From DATAGF01 sp963835685 (GTDB lineage: Bacteria; Actinomycetota; Thermoleophilia; Miltoncostaeales; Miltoncostaeaceae), in the NCBI GenBank assembly GCA_963835685.1, contig CAWIGI010000010.1:62001-126000 (forward strand): a DNA stretch of 64,000 nucleotides. Reading direction: 5' to 3'. Position 1 is the stretch's first letter. Each line of letters opens with the position of its first letter. This document shows, piece by piece, positions 51,907 through 60,748 of this stretch. A program made the translations under genes and the position numbers. Under the pieces are notes generated by a model. The model worked only from the letters and a program-made list of their open reading frames with translations. It did not search any database and had not been told where the DNA came from.

Positions 51907-53346
51907 TCACTTCTCGCACGCGCGCGCCCGGCGGAGCATCGCGGCCCGCTCGGCGAGCTGGGCCTCCGAGCCCGGCTGGTCGAGGGACGCCTCAAGGTGA
52001 GGGATCGCGTCCTCGCACTCGCCCAGGTCCAGGAGCCCGCGACCGAGGTTGTAGTACGCGTAGCCCTCGTAGAGATCGCCCGACCCCGCGAGCACCGGAA
52101 CGGCCCGCTCCATGAGCCGGACGGCCTTGTCGGGGCGGCCGCGGGTGATCTCCTGCCAGGCGTCGTCGGTCATGCGTCGGGCCCGCTCGAACGACGGCGC
52201 CCCCTTGACCTTCGGCGCCTTTCCAGCCTTCGGCGCCGCCGCCGCCGGCGGGGGCGCCGGCGGGGGCGCCGGCGCGGGCGCCGTGCGGACGACGGTCGTC
52301 GCCGGGCCCGGCTCGGTGACGGTCCTCACCTCTGCGGTCGTCGCCGGGGCCTGCGCCGCCGGACCCGGATCACCGTCCCCCCCCGATCCGAAGACCCCCA
52401 CCGCGGCCGCGCCCAGCGCGCCCACGACGAGAGCGAGCACCGCGATGCCAGCGATGGCAAGCGCCCGGCGCGGCCGCCGGCGAACCTCGGGGACGATCGG
52501 CGCGGTGACCGTGGCCACGCGCCCCATCGCGGTCCGGAGCTCGTCCGCGAAGGCGGCGGCGCTCGCCTGGCGGCGCTCGGGCGGTACCGCCAGGGCCCGG
52601 GCGAAGACCGGGTCGATGGCCAGGGGCAGCCCCGGTCGCCGCCCGGAGGGCCGCGGCGGCGCCTCGCTCAGCCGGGCGGCCATCTCGGCTGGAGGCGAGC
52701 GGCCGCCGAAAGGCCGGACGCCCGTGAGCAGCTCGTGGGCGACGACCGCGAGGGCGTAGACGTCGCTCGCCGGACCGCCCCGCTCCCCGCGCGCCTGCTC
52801 CGGCGAGATATAGCCGGCCGTTCCGAGCGCCATGCCGGCGCGTGTGATGGTGGCCGATGTCTCGCCCTCGAGCACGCGGGCGATGCCGAAGTTGACGACC
52901 TTCACGACACCGTCGGGCGTCAGCATGAGGTTCGAGGGGGTCACGTCGCGATGGACGACCCCGTGGGCGTGCGCCGCGTCGATGGCCGCGGCCGCGTCGG
53001 CGATCCATCCGAGAGCCTCCTCGGCGGCGACGGGCCCCTCGCTCATGCGGTCGGCCAGCGTTCCGCCCGCGATGAACTCCATCACGATGAACGGCCTCCC
53101 TCGCCACTCGCCGACGTCGTAGATCGCCGCGACCTGCGGGCAAGGGATGCGGGCGGCCGCTCGCGCTTCACGCGCGAACCGCCGCCGGTGGTCCGCATCG
53201 CTCGCGAGCGCGGCCGAGAGCACCTTCACCGCCACGGTCCGCCCCAGCTCGGCGTCCGTTGCGCGGTAGACCTCGGCCATCCCGCCGACCCCGATCAGCA
53301 CGGCCTCGGCGTACCGGCCGGGCACCGGCGGCGTCGAACCGGTCAT
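51907..53346 (-). CDS. Membrane Ser/Thr kinase-like protein, predicted pseudokinase, with C-terminal TPR-like region
   Basis: The 479-aa product has the glycine loop IGVGGMAEVYRA and K41, but the catalytic loop is HRDVTPSN (132-139: Lys replaced by Thr) and the DFG motif is NFG (152-154: Asp to Asn). Both changes are read from the bases (ACC, AAC). Asp134 and Asn139 are kept. A helix at ~293-315 (RALAIAGIAVLALVVGALGA) leads to a Pro/Ala-rich linker and a TPR-like pair of helices (DLYEGYAYYNLGRGLLDLGE). ATG 53346 (GTG/ATG region). Likely regulatory or weakly active; sensor role inferred. Confidence 0.85.
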   Translation of the reverse strand: MTGSTPPVPGRYAEAVLIGVGGMAEVYRATDAELGRTVAVKVLSAALASDADHRRRFAREARAAARIPCPQVAAIYDVGEWRGRPFIVMEFIAGGTLADRMSEGPVAAEEALGWIADAAAAIDAAHAHGVVHRDVTPSNLMLTPDGVVKVVNFGIARVLEGETSATITRAGMALGTAGYISPEQARGERGGPASDVYALAVVAHELLTGVRPFGGRSPPAEMAARLSEAPPRPSGRRPGLPLAIDPVFARALAVPPERRQASAAAFADELRTAMGRVATVTAPIVPEVRRRPRRALAIAGIAVLALVVGALGAAAVGVFGSGGDGDPGPAAQAPATTAEVRTVTEPGPATTVVRTAPAPAPPPAPPPAAAAPKAGKAPKVKGAPSFERARRMTDDAWQEITRGRPDKAVRLMERAVPVLAGSGDLYEGYAYYNLGRGLLDLGECEDAIPHLEASLDQPGSEAQLAERAAMLRRARACEK

Positions 53347-53415
53347 CCGTGCAACCTACCCCGGCCTGGGGCGTCACGCCCCTCGGGGGCGCGCCGACAG
53401 CGCCGACGGCTCGGT

Positions 53416-54543
53416 CTACGTCTCGCCGAGGGGTGGGCCACGCAGCGGCGCCGCCCAGAAGCGCTGCCCCTCCCCGCGCACGGCGAGCCCCTCGACCTCG
53501 AGCAGTGCGAGCGCCGCGGACACCGCCGCCGCCTCCTCGGCCAGCTCGTCCGCGAGCCGGTCGGCACCCATCGGCTCGCGCTGGAGCAGCCCGTGGATCC
53601 GCCCCCCGAGCCCGCCGAGGGCGGCCGCGGCCGCCGGCGCCGCGTCGCTCCAGCCGGCCTCCGCCATCTCGGCGACCACGTCCTCCGGCCCCTCGAGCAG
53701 CGCCGCGCCGGCCCGGAGCAGCCCGTTGCAGCCCTCCGAGGCGAGCGCCCCCGGCCAGCCCGGCACCGCCAGCACGGGCCGCCCCAGCTCGAGGGCGAAG
53801 TCGGCGGTGATCAGGGCGCCCGACCGCCGCCCGGCCTCGACGACGGCCACCGCCTGGGCGAGCCCGGCCACGATGCGGTTGCGAGCCGGGAACCGCCACG
53901 GGGCGGGCGCCGTGCCGGGCCAGTACTCGGACACCAGCGCCCCTCGCTCGGCCACCCGCCGGGCGAGGTCGCGGTTGCGCCGCGGGTACGGCACGTCGAC
54001 GCCGCAGCCGAGCACGGCGATGGTCGTCCCGCCCGCCGCGAGCGCGCCCTCGTGCGCGGCGGCGTCGATCCCGTGCGCCAGCCCGCTGACGATCACGGCG
54101 CCCCGCTCGGCCAGCCGGCCGGCCAGCCCGCGCGCGAAGGCCCGTCCCTGGGCGGTCGCGCGGCGGCTGCCCACGATCGCGACCACGGGCGCGCCGGCGA
54201 TCGCCGCGAGCGCGCGCTCCACCGACCCGCGGGCGAAGAGGCCGAAGGGCGGGTCGTGGAGCTCGACGAGGCGGCTCGGGTAGCGGCGGTCCGGGGTGCC
54301 GACGTGGACGATCGCCGCCTCCGCCAGCCGGCGCCGCTCGGCGGAGGCGTCGAAGCGCCGCCGCGCCGCGTCCGCGGCGGCGAGCTCCGCCCCGGCGAGG
54401 CCGAGCGCCCGGCCGAGCGCCTCGCGGTCGGCGCGCCACAGCGCCCGGCCTCCCCCCGCACGCCCCGCCGCGCGCTGGAGGTCCCGCCCCAATGCCTGAG
54501 CGAGCAGGGCGAGGCCCAGGGGCCACTCGGCCGGCCCGGTCAC
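53416..54543 (-). CDS. dprA: DNA-processing protein DprA
   Basis: DprA loads RecA on incoming single strands in transformation. The 375-aa product has AAIAGAPVVAIVGSRRATAQ, VSGLAHGIDAAAHEGALAAG, TTIAVLGCGVDVPYPRRNRD, FPARNRIVAGLAQAVAVVEA and GSGALITA-like RSGALITADFALELGR, all DprA signatures. N-terminal helical region and C-terminal winged-helix-like part are present. GTG 54543 overlaps the comM stop by 4 bases. Confidence 0.94.
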   Translation of the reverse strand: MTGPAEWPLGLALLAQALGRDLQRAAGRAGGGRALWRADREALGRALGLAGAELAAADAARRRFDASAERRRLAEAAIVHVGTPDRRYPSRLVELHDPPFGLFARGSVERALAAIAGAPVVAIVGSRRATAQGRAFARGLAGRLAERGAVIVSGLAHGIDAAAHEGALAAGGTTIAVLGCGVDVPYPRRNRDLARRVAERGALVSEYWPGTAPAPWRFPARNRIVAGLAQAVAVVEAGRRSGALITADFALELGRPVLAVPGWPGALASEGCNGLLRAGAALLEGPEDVVAEMAEAGWSDAAPAAAAALGGLGGRIHGLLQREPMGADRLADELAEEAAAVSAALALLEVEGLAVRGEGQRFWAAPLRGPPLGET

Positions 54544-56111
54544 GCCGCCGCCCCGGCGCCTCCGGCCGCCACGCGGTAGCCGAGCGCCTCGGCGAGGTGG
54601 TGCTCCGCCACGCGCTCGTCACCGGCCAGATCGGCGATGGTGCGGCCGACGCGCAGCAGGCGGTCATGGGCGCGCGCCGACAGGCCCAGCCGGTCGATCG
54701 CCCGCCCGAGCAGCGCCCGCCCAGCCGGGTCGAGGGCGGCGGCGCGCCGCGCCGCGGCGGGGCCGAGCCGGGCGTTGGGCTCGGCCTGGCCCCGGCCCGC
54801 CGCGACCTGCCGCGCCGCCCCGACCCGGGCCCGGACCGCGGCGCTGGGCTCGCTCGAGCCCCCGGCGAGGACCTCGTCCCGCGCGAGGCGCGGCACGTCG
54901 ATGTGGAGGTCGATCCGGTCCAGGACGGGCCCCGAGAGGCGCGCCCGGTACGCCTCGGCGCGCCCGGGCGGGCAGACGCAGCGACGCACCGGATCGCCGT
55001 CGAAGCCGCACGGGCAGGGGTTTCCCGCGCACACGAGCAGCGCCCGGGCCGGGAAGCGCGCGCTGACCATCGCCCGGGCCACGTCGATCCGCCCCTCCTC
55101 GAGGGGCTGGCGCAGCGCGTCCAGCGCCGACGGCGCGAAGGCGCACACCTCGTCGAGGAACAGCACCCCGCCGTGGGCGAGGCTCACCTCCCCGGGCCGC
55201 GGGATGCGCCCGCCGCCCACGAGGCCCGCGGCCGAGATGGTGTGGTGCGGGGCACGGAACGGGCGCCGGGTCACCAGGGGGCATCCCGCGTCGAGCAGCC
55301 CCGCCACGGAGTGGATGCGGGTGACCTCGATCGCCTCGTCCAGGGCGAGCGGCGGCAGGAGGCCGGGGAGCCGGCGCGCGAGCATCGTCTTGCCGCCGCC
55401 CGGAGGCCCCAGCATGAGCATCGAGTGGCCGCCGGCGGCCGCCACCTCCAGTGCCCGCCGCGCCGCGCCCTGCCCGCGCACCTCGGCCAGATCGGGGCCG
55501 CGGGCGCGCTCGCCGGTCGCGAGGAGGGCGGTGGCGTCGAGCCGCACCAGGGTCGGCTCCGCCCGCCCCTCGAGGAGGTCCACGGCCGCCCGGAGGGTCG
55601 CCGGGCCGAGGACCTCGACGCCGGGCACGAGCGCGGCCTCGGCGGCGTTGCCCCGCGGCACGACGAGCCGCCTCCACCCCTGGCGGGCGGCGTGCTCGGC
55701 CATCGCCAGCGCCCCCGGCACGGGGCGCAGCGAGCCGTCCAGGGCCAGCTCGCCGACGGCGCCCGCTCCGGCGAGGGAGGCCGGCGCGACCTGGCCCGAC
55801 GCGCAGAGGATGGCGAGCGCCAGCGGCAGGTCGTACTGCGGCCCGGCCTTGCGGAGGTCGGCGGGCGCGAGGTTCGCGACGATGCGCCGCGCCGGCACCT
55901 GGTACGCCTGGTTGGCCAGGCCCGAGCGCACCCGTTCGCGCGCCTCCTGCACCGCCGCGTCGGGGAGGCCGACGACCGAGAACGCGGGCAGGCCGGCGCG
56001 AAGGTCCACCTCGACCTCGACGGTGGAGGTCTCGAGGCCGAGGACGGCGGGGCTGACGAGCCGTGCGACCACACCGCCCAGGCTCCCAGGGAGGGGCGCG
56101 CGGATGAGCAT
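54540..56111 (-). CDS. comM: YifB/ComM-family Mg-chelatase-like AAA+ ATPase
   Basis: The 523-aa product has the Lon-like N-terminal domain (VEVDLRAGLPAFSVVGLPDA), Walker A MLGPPGGGKTMLARRLPG, Walker B HGGVLFLDEVCAF, sensor PCPCGFDGD, and GPVLDRIDLHIDVP. ComM is a branch-migration helicase aiding integration of donor DNA. Together with dprA it indicates transformation capacity. ATG 56111 chosen; GTG ~56072 is an alternative. Confidence 0.93.
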   Translation of the reverse strand: MLIRAPLPGSLGGVVARLVSPAVLGLETSTVEVEVDLRAGLPAFSVVGLPDAAVQEARERVRSGLANQAYQVPARRIVANLAPADLRKAGPQYDLPLALAILCASGQVAPASLAGAGAVGELALDGSLRPVPGALAMAEHAARQGWRRLVVPRGNAAEAALVPGVEVLGPATLRAAVDLLEGRAEPTLVRLDATALLATGERARGPDLAEVRGQGAARRALEVAAAGGHSMLMLGPPGGGKTMLARRLPGLLPPLALDEAIEVTRIHSVAGLLDAGCPLVTRRPFRAPHHTISAAGLVGGGRIPRPGEVSLAHGGVLFLDEVCAFAPSALDALRQPLEEGRIDVARAMVSARFPARALLVCAGNPCPCGFDGDPVRRCVCPPGRAEAYRARLSGPVLDRIDLHIDVPRLARDEVLAGGSSEPSAAVRARVGAARQVAAGRGQAEPNARLGPAAARRAAALDPAGRALLGRAIDRLGLSARAHDRLLRVGRTIADLAGDERVAEHHLAEALGYRVAAGGAGAAA

Positions 56112-56228
56112 CCGATCGCGCCGAGTCGGCGCGGAGTCACGAACGGCGCCGGGCACGGCCGATGCCTAGTCTTAGGGCGTGGCCCACGAGGAGGATGCCG
56201 TGACGTCGGATGCGGGACCCGGCGGGAC

Positions 56229-57279
56229 GTGAGCGGCACGTACAGCCGCATCGCCGGCCTGCCCCTGCGCATCGAGGGGTACCGTCTCGACCGGCTCTCG
56301 CTGCAGCTGGCGCCCGAGTTCGCCCGCGTGACCACGGTGATCACCCTCCACGGCGCGGGGGAGGAGGGCGTGGGCGAGGACGTCGTCTACGACGAGGTCG
56401 ACCACGAGGCCCAGCTCGCGGCGGGGCCGACGCTCCCGCTCGCCGGCGACTGGACCCTCGACGGGCTCGCGCGCCACCTCGACGGGCTTGCCCTCTTCCC
56501 CGCCGAGCCCGTCCGCGACTTCTCGCGCAACTACCGCCGCTGGGCGTTCGAGAGCGCCGCCCTCGACCTCGCGCTGCGGCAGGCGGGGGCCTCGCTCGCC
56601 GACGCCCTCGGCCTGCAGCCGCGCCCGGTCACCTTCGTCGTCTCGACCCGTCTCGACGACGGCGCCGGGCGGCTGCGGGGCTTCCTCGAGCGCACGCCCG
56701 GCCTGCGGTTCAAGCTCGACCCGACCGACGAGTGGTCGCCGGAGCTGATCGACGAGCTCGCCGAGATGGGGGTGGTCGAGACGTTCGACATGAAGGGCAC
56801 CTACGACGACGTGCCCTTCGCCGTGCCCAGCGATCCGCGCATCTACGAGCGCATCGTTGCCCGCTTCCCCGACGCGTGGATCGAGGACCCCAAGCTGACC
56901 CCGCCCCTCCGCGAGGCGCTGCGCGGCGCCGAGGACGCGCGTGACCTGGGACGCGCCGATCCACTCGGTCGCCGACGTCCGGGCGCTCGAGTGGACGCCG
57001 CGCATGATCAACGTCAAGCCCTCCCGCATCGGCCCCCTGCGCGAGCTGATGGCCACCTACGACCACCTGCGCGACCACGGCATCGGGGCGTACGGCGGGG
57101 GTCAGACCGAGCTCGGCCCCGGGCGCGGCCAGATCCAGTACCTCGCCTCGCTGTTCCATCCCGACGGGCCGAACGACGTGGCCCCGGGCGGGTACAACGA
57201 CCCGAACCCGCCGCCTGGCCTGCCCGGCAGCCCGCTGCCGGTCGCGGCGGGGCGGACCGGGTTTCGCTGGGGGGACTGA
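56229..57279 (+). pseudogene. Enolase-superfamily-like protein, single frameshift
   Basis: GTG 56229 begins MSGTYSRIAGLPLRIEGYRL, then VTTVITLHGAGEEGVGEDVV (N-terminal capping domain), GLRFKLDPTDEWSPELIDEL and ETFDMKGTYDDV in a TIM barrel, WIEDPKL as metal-Glu/Asp strand. Near 56930-56940 one base shifts the frame; the second frame continues VTWDAPIHSVADVRALEWTP, RMINVKPSRIGPLRELM and TELGPGRGQIQYL to 57279. Whole length ~350 aa. A divergent superfamily member; the reaction is unknown. The upstream GAGGAGG at ~56187 is not in a working position for this start. Confidence 0.68.
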
Positions 57280-57359
57280 CGGGGCCCGTCACACCCCCGC
57301 GCGCCCCCTGAGGCGCTCGCCCCTGGAGCCGTGACGCCCGGCGGCGCGACCATCGCGTC

Positions 57360-57719
57360 GTGGGAGATCGGACGGATGCGGGGCGCCGGGGCGAGCGGGC
57401 CGCGGCGCGGCACCTGACCCGGCGCGGGTGGACCGTGCTCGACTCGCGGTGGCGGGGAGCCGGCGGAGAGCTCGACCTCGTGGCCGTGCGCGCGGGCGTC
57501 GTGGCGATCTGCGAGGTGAAGGCGCGCGGCGACCCCGCGGTGCTCGACGAGCCCGTCGGCGCGGCGCAACGGGCGCGGATCGCGCGCGCCGCCGAGGCAT
57601 ACCTCGCGGGGCGCCCCGAGCTGGCGGGCTGCGCCGTGCGCCTGGACCTGGTCGCGGTGCGGCTCTCCCCCCTCCGCGCCCGCGTCGTCCACCGCCCCGG
57701 GGCGATCGGGGCCCCGTGA
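57360..57719 (+). CDS. yraN: UPF0102 (YraN) family endonuclease-like protein
   Basis: The 119-aa product has RRGERAAARHLTRRGWTVLD, AGGELDLVAVRAGVVAICEV and KARG, the UPF0102 Holliday-junction-resolvase-like (restriction endonuclease fold) motif: GE-x2-A, GELDLVA and EVKAR. Many genomes have it beside rnhB and comM, as here, but here it is on the opposite strand to both. GTG 57360. Confidence 0.9.
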   Translation: MGDRTDAGRRGERAAARHLTRRGWTVLDSRWRGAGGELDLVAVRAGVVAICEVKARGDPAVLDEPVGAAQRARIARAAEAYLAGRPELAGCAVRLDLVAVRLSPLRARVVHRPGAIGAP

Positions 57720-57803
57720 GCGGCCGCGGCTCGTCGTACGCAGGGCGGGACCAGGCGTCGCAGCGGCTATCGTCCCCATCGATTCGTCGGCGACGCGCGC
57801 GAG

Positions 57804-58283
57804 GTGTCACGAATGCTGAGCGCTCAGGTGGGCGACCTCGAGCTCACGGCGTACTGGAGCGAGGCGGACCCGACGCTGCGGGGGAGGCTCGACCTGCCCA
57901 TGCACACGGGAAACGGGGCGGCCAGCAGCGCCGTCATCTACTTCGAGCACGAGCCCGGAGAGCATCACGGACGCCACACCGACAGCGCGGAGGAGGTCGT
58001 GCTCGTGCTCGACGGCGAGGCCGAGGTCCACGCCGGCGGTGAGCGGGTGCGCTTGACCGCCGGCGCGATCGCCCTGGTTCCGGCGATGGTGCCTCACGAC
58101 ATCTACAACGTCGGGCGCGGCAGGCTCCGCGTCGTCGGCTTCTTCTCCAGCTCCGCCGTCGTCAGCCGGTTCGACGAGACGCTCGCCCCCTTCGGACGGC
58201 GGGTGCTGGTGCTCGGAGCGCCCGAGGAGGAGCTCGACGCACACGCGGCGCGCGCGCCCGGGCGGCCACCTCCCCAGGGCTGA
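57804..58283 (+). CDS. Cupin-domain protein
   Basis: The 159-aa product has EHEPGEHHGRHTDSAEEVVL with VLDGEAEVHAGGERVRLTAG, and ALVPAMVPHDIYNVG. G-x5-H-x-H-x3,4-E-x6-G and G-x5-P-x4-H-x3-N are the two cupin motifs, with His and Glu metal ligands. It may bind a metal and a small molecule. GTG 57804, or ATG 57813. Confidence 0.85.
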   Translation: MSRMLSAQVGDLELTAYWSEADPTLRGRLDLPMHTGNGAASSAVIYFEHEPGEHHGRHTDSAEEVVLVLDGEAEVHAGGERVRLTAGAIALVPAMVPHDIYNVGRGRLRVVGFFSSSAVVSRFDETLAPFGRRVLVLGAPEEELDAHAARAPGRPPPQG

Positions 58284-58319
58284 CCGGGGCCGTCCGAGGC
58301 CGCGGATAGCCTCGCGCGC

Positions 58320-59594
58320 ATGCGCCCGGGGCGGGTCCTCGCGGTCGTGGTCGTCGCGCTCTCGCTCGTCGCGCCGGCGAGCGCGGCCGGGGACGCGCGG
58401 CCGCCCGCGCTCGATTGGCGCCTGCGGGAGTCGGGCGGCGAGTGGCGGGTCGACCTACGGGTCTCGGAGCGGGCGCGCGTCTCGGCGGCCTTGATGCGCG
58501 GTGGCGCGGTCGTCCGCCGGGTGCCGGCCCGCGCGCTGCAGGCCGGGAGGGCGCGGCTGGCGCTCGGCCGCCTTCCACGCGGCCGCTACTCCGTGAACGT
58601 CGTCGCACGCGATCCGTCCGGACTGCGGACGAGCGTCGCCCGCGCGGTCGGGCTGCCCCAGATCGTGACGGTCGCGGTCTCGGGCGACCTGCTCATCCAC
58701 ACGCCGGTCGCGGCGCGGGCCCTGGCCAACGGCGGCCGGCGCGGGTACCGCTTCGGCCCCATGCTCGCGCGGATCAGCCCCCTCCTCCGCCGGGCCGACC
58801 TCGCGCTCTGCCATCTCGAGCACCCCCTCGGCCGCGGGCCTCCGACCGGCTATCCGCGCTTCCGCGCCCCGGTCGCCCTGGCCCAGACGATCCGCTCGGC
58901 CGGCTTCGACGTCTGCAGCACGGCCTCGAACCACACCCTCGACTACGGCCAGCCCGGCATCGACGCCACCCTGGCGGCCCTGGACGGAGCCGGGGTCCGC
59001 CACACCGGCAGCTGGACGCGGCCGCCCGCGGGCCGCCCGGCCCTCGTCACAGCGCGGGGGGTCACGGTCGGGATCGTCTCGGCCACCGAGAGCACGAACG
59101 GGATCGCGTCGCCGCACCCGTGGTCGGTGGCGCTCGCCGACCCGCGCGCCATCCTCGCGGCCGCCCGCCGCGCCCGCCGCTCCGGCGCGCAGGCCGTCAT
59201 CGTCAACATGCACTGGGGCGCCGAGTACCGGCACGCGCCGACGCCCTCGCAGTGGCGTCTGGCTCGCGTTCTCACCGGCTCGCCCGCCGTGACCGCCGTC
59301 GTCGGCCAGCACGCCCACGTCGTCCAGCCCATCCGGTTCCTCAACGGCAAGCCCGTGGTGTTCGGCGAGGGGAACCTGGTGTCCAACCAGTACGGGGCCT
59401 CCCAGGTCGGCATGATCGCCCTCCTCGACCTCGCCGTGACCCCGCTGGCGACCCGGGCGCGGCGCGTGCGGTACCTGCCCACCTACGTCCGCCGGCCCGA
59501 CTACGTCGTCGTGCCCGCCACCGGCGGCTCACGCCGGCACACGATCGCCGTCGCGGGGCGTGGCCCCAGGGTGCAGCCGATCGGCTCCGGCTGA
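58320..59594 (+). CDS. CapA-family (PGA_cap) metallophosphoesterase-like secreted protein
   Basis: The 424-aa product has a signal peptide (LAVVVVALSLVAPASA), an Ig-like N-terminal segment, then the CapA fold: VTVAVSGDLLIHTPVAARAL, DLALCHLEHPLG (usual N/E pattern), DVCSTASNHTLDYGQPGID, MHWGAEYRHAPTPSQ, and GQHAHVVQPIRFLNGKPVVF with GEGNLVSNQ. It resembles poly-γ-glutamate capsule protein CapA; partners CapB/CapC are not seen here. The role may be exopolymer or cell-wall. Confidence 0.88.
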   Translation: MRPGRVLAVVVVALSLVAPASAAGDARPPALDWRLRESGGEWRVDLRVSERARVSAALMRGGAVVRRVPARALQAGRARLALGRLPRGRYSVNVVARDPSGLRTSVARAVGLPQIVTVAVSGDLLIHTPVAARALANGGRRGYRFGPMLARISPLLRRADLALCHLEHPLGRGPPTGYPRFRAPVALAQTIRSAGFDVCSTASNHTLDYGQPGIDATLAALDGAGVRHTGSWTRPPAGRPALVTARGVTVGIVSATESTNGIASPHPWSVALADPRAILAAARRARRSGAQAVIVNMHWGAEYRHAPTPSQWRLARVLTGSPAVTAVVGQHAHVVQPIRFLNGKPVVFGEGNLVSNQYGASQVGMIALLDLAVTPLATRARRVRYLPTYVRRPDYVVVPATGGSRRHTIAVAGRGPRVQPIGSG

Positions 59595-59627
59595 CCGTTC
59601 CGCGGGGCTCGCCCGCCAGAGCCCGCG

Positions 59628-60290
59628 TCAGAGCGGCGGGTAGGCGACCGACTGGAAGGAGCGGCGGTGCACCGGCGAGAGGCCCGCGGCTCGGAGGACG
59701 GCGTGGTGCTCCGGGGTCGCGTAGCCGACGTGTTGGTCGAACCCGAAGCCCGGGTAGGCGGCCGCGACCGGCCCCGCCATCAGGCGGTCGCGCGCGGTCT
59801 TGGCGATGACCGACGCGGCGGCGATGGAGGCGCTGCGGCCGTCACCCCCGACCACGGCCTTGTGCGGGGGCGCCTGCGGGCCCAGGCGGAACCCGTTGAC
59901 CAGGCAGATCGACGGGCAGGGCTCGAGCGCCGCGAGGGCCCGCGCGAGCAGGCGCAGGTTGGTGCGATGAAGGCCGTCGCGGTCGATGGTCGCCGGGCTC
60001 GCGACCAGCACCACCACCTGCTCGGCCTGGCGCATGACCGCCTCCGCGACGCGGGCGCGGACGTCCGGGGCGAGGCGCTTCGAGTCGTCGAGGTCGCCGA
60101 GGGAGCGACGGCCGCGCGGGGTCAGGCGGTCGAGGTCGAGGCACACCGCCGCGACGACGAGGGGCCCCGCGAGGCAGCCGCGGCCGGCCTCGTCGGCGCC
60201 CGCGACGTGGCGCACCCCGAACCCGCGGTCGTGGGCGAAGAGCCGTCCCGCCGGACGGCGGCCGTTCGCGCGCCCACGGCCCGGCGCCAC
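59628..60290 (-). CDS. rnhB: Ribonuclease HII
   Basis: RNase HII removes ribonucleotides from DNA. The 220-aa product has VAGADEAGRGCLAGPLVVAA, LDDSKRLAPDVR and SICLVNGFRL, and SIAAASVIAKTARDRLM. The usual Asp-Glu-Asp-Asp set is expected from DEAGRG; the third position (family D, in a VDG context) reads VNG here. GTG 60290. It lies 7 bases downstream of rplS. Confidence 0.92.
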   Translation of the reverse strand: MAPGRGRANGRRPAGRLFAHDRGFGVRHVAGADEAGRGCLAGPLVVAAVCLDLDRLTPRGRRSLGDLDDSKRLAPDVRARVAEAVMRQAEQVVVLVASPATIDRDGLHRTNLRLLARALAALEPCPSICLVNGFRLGPQAPPHKAVVGGDGRSASIAAASVIAKTARDRLMAGPVAAAYPGFGFDQHVGYATPEHHAVLRAAGLSPVHRRSFQSVAYPPL

Positions 60291-60297
60291 GGCGGCC

Positions 60298-60645
60298 CTA
60301 CGGGCGCTGCTTCTCGCGGATGCGGGCCTTCTTCCCGACCTTGCCGCGGAGGTAGTAGAGCTTGGCCCGGTTGACGTCGCCCACCATGACCCGCTCGATC
60401 CGCTCGATCTTGGGCGAGTGGATGGGAAAGGTCCGCTCGACGCCGACGCCGAAGCTCTGCTTCCGCACCGTGAAGGTCTCGCGGTTCGTCGACCCCTGCC
60501 GCCGGATGACGGTGCCCTCGAAGACCTGGACCCGCTGGCGGGACCCCTCGATCACCCGGAAGTGCACCCGGACCGTGTCGCCGGGCTTGAAGTCGGGGAC
60601 GTCGTCGCGAAGCTGCTCGCGCTCCAGGCTCTCGATGACGCTCAT
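60298..60645 (-). CDS. rplS: 50S ribosomal protein L19
   Basis: The 115-aa product has FKPGDTVRVHFRVIEGSRQR, QVFEGTVIRRQGSTNRETFT, VGVERTFPIHSPKIERIERV and RAKLYYLRGKVGKKARI: full-length L19. ATG 60645. Confidence 0.97.
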   Translation of the reverse strand: MSVIESLEREQLRDDVPDFKPGDTVRVHFRVIEGSRQRVQVFEGTVIRRQGSTNRETFTVRKQSFGVGVERTFPIHSPKIERIERVMVGDVNRAKLYYLRGKVGKKARIREKQRP

Positions 60646-60748
60646 GGCACGTGCTCCTCGCTCGACTCGCCGGGGCGGCGTCCGGCAAAACGACGGCGAG
60701 TCTAGCAAGGCGGTCGGCGGTCACCCGGCCGCCGGGAACGGCCTCCGC

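Noticed and set aside
50521..54579. Very long plus-strand open frame across pafBC, the kinase and dprA
   Set aside because: It is a GC-driven shadow; the three genes in other frames have full domain support.
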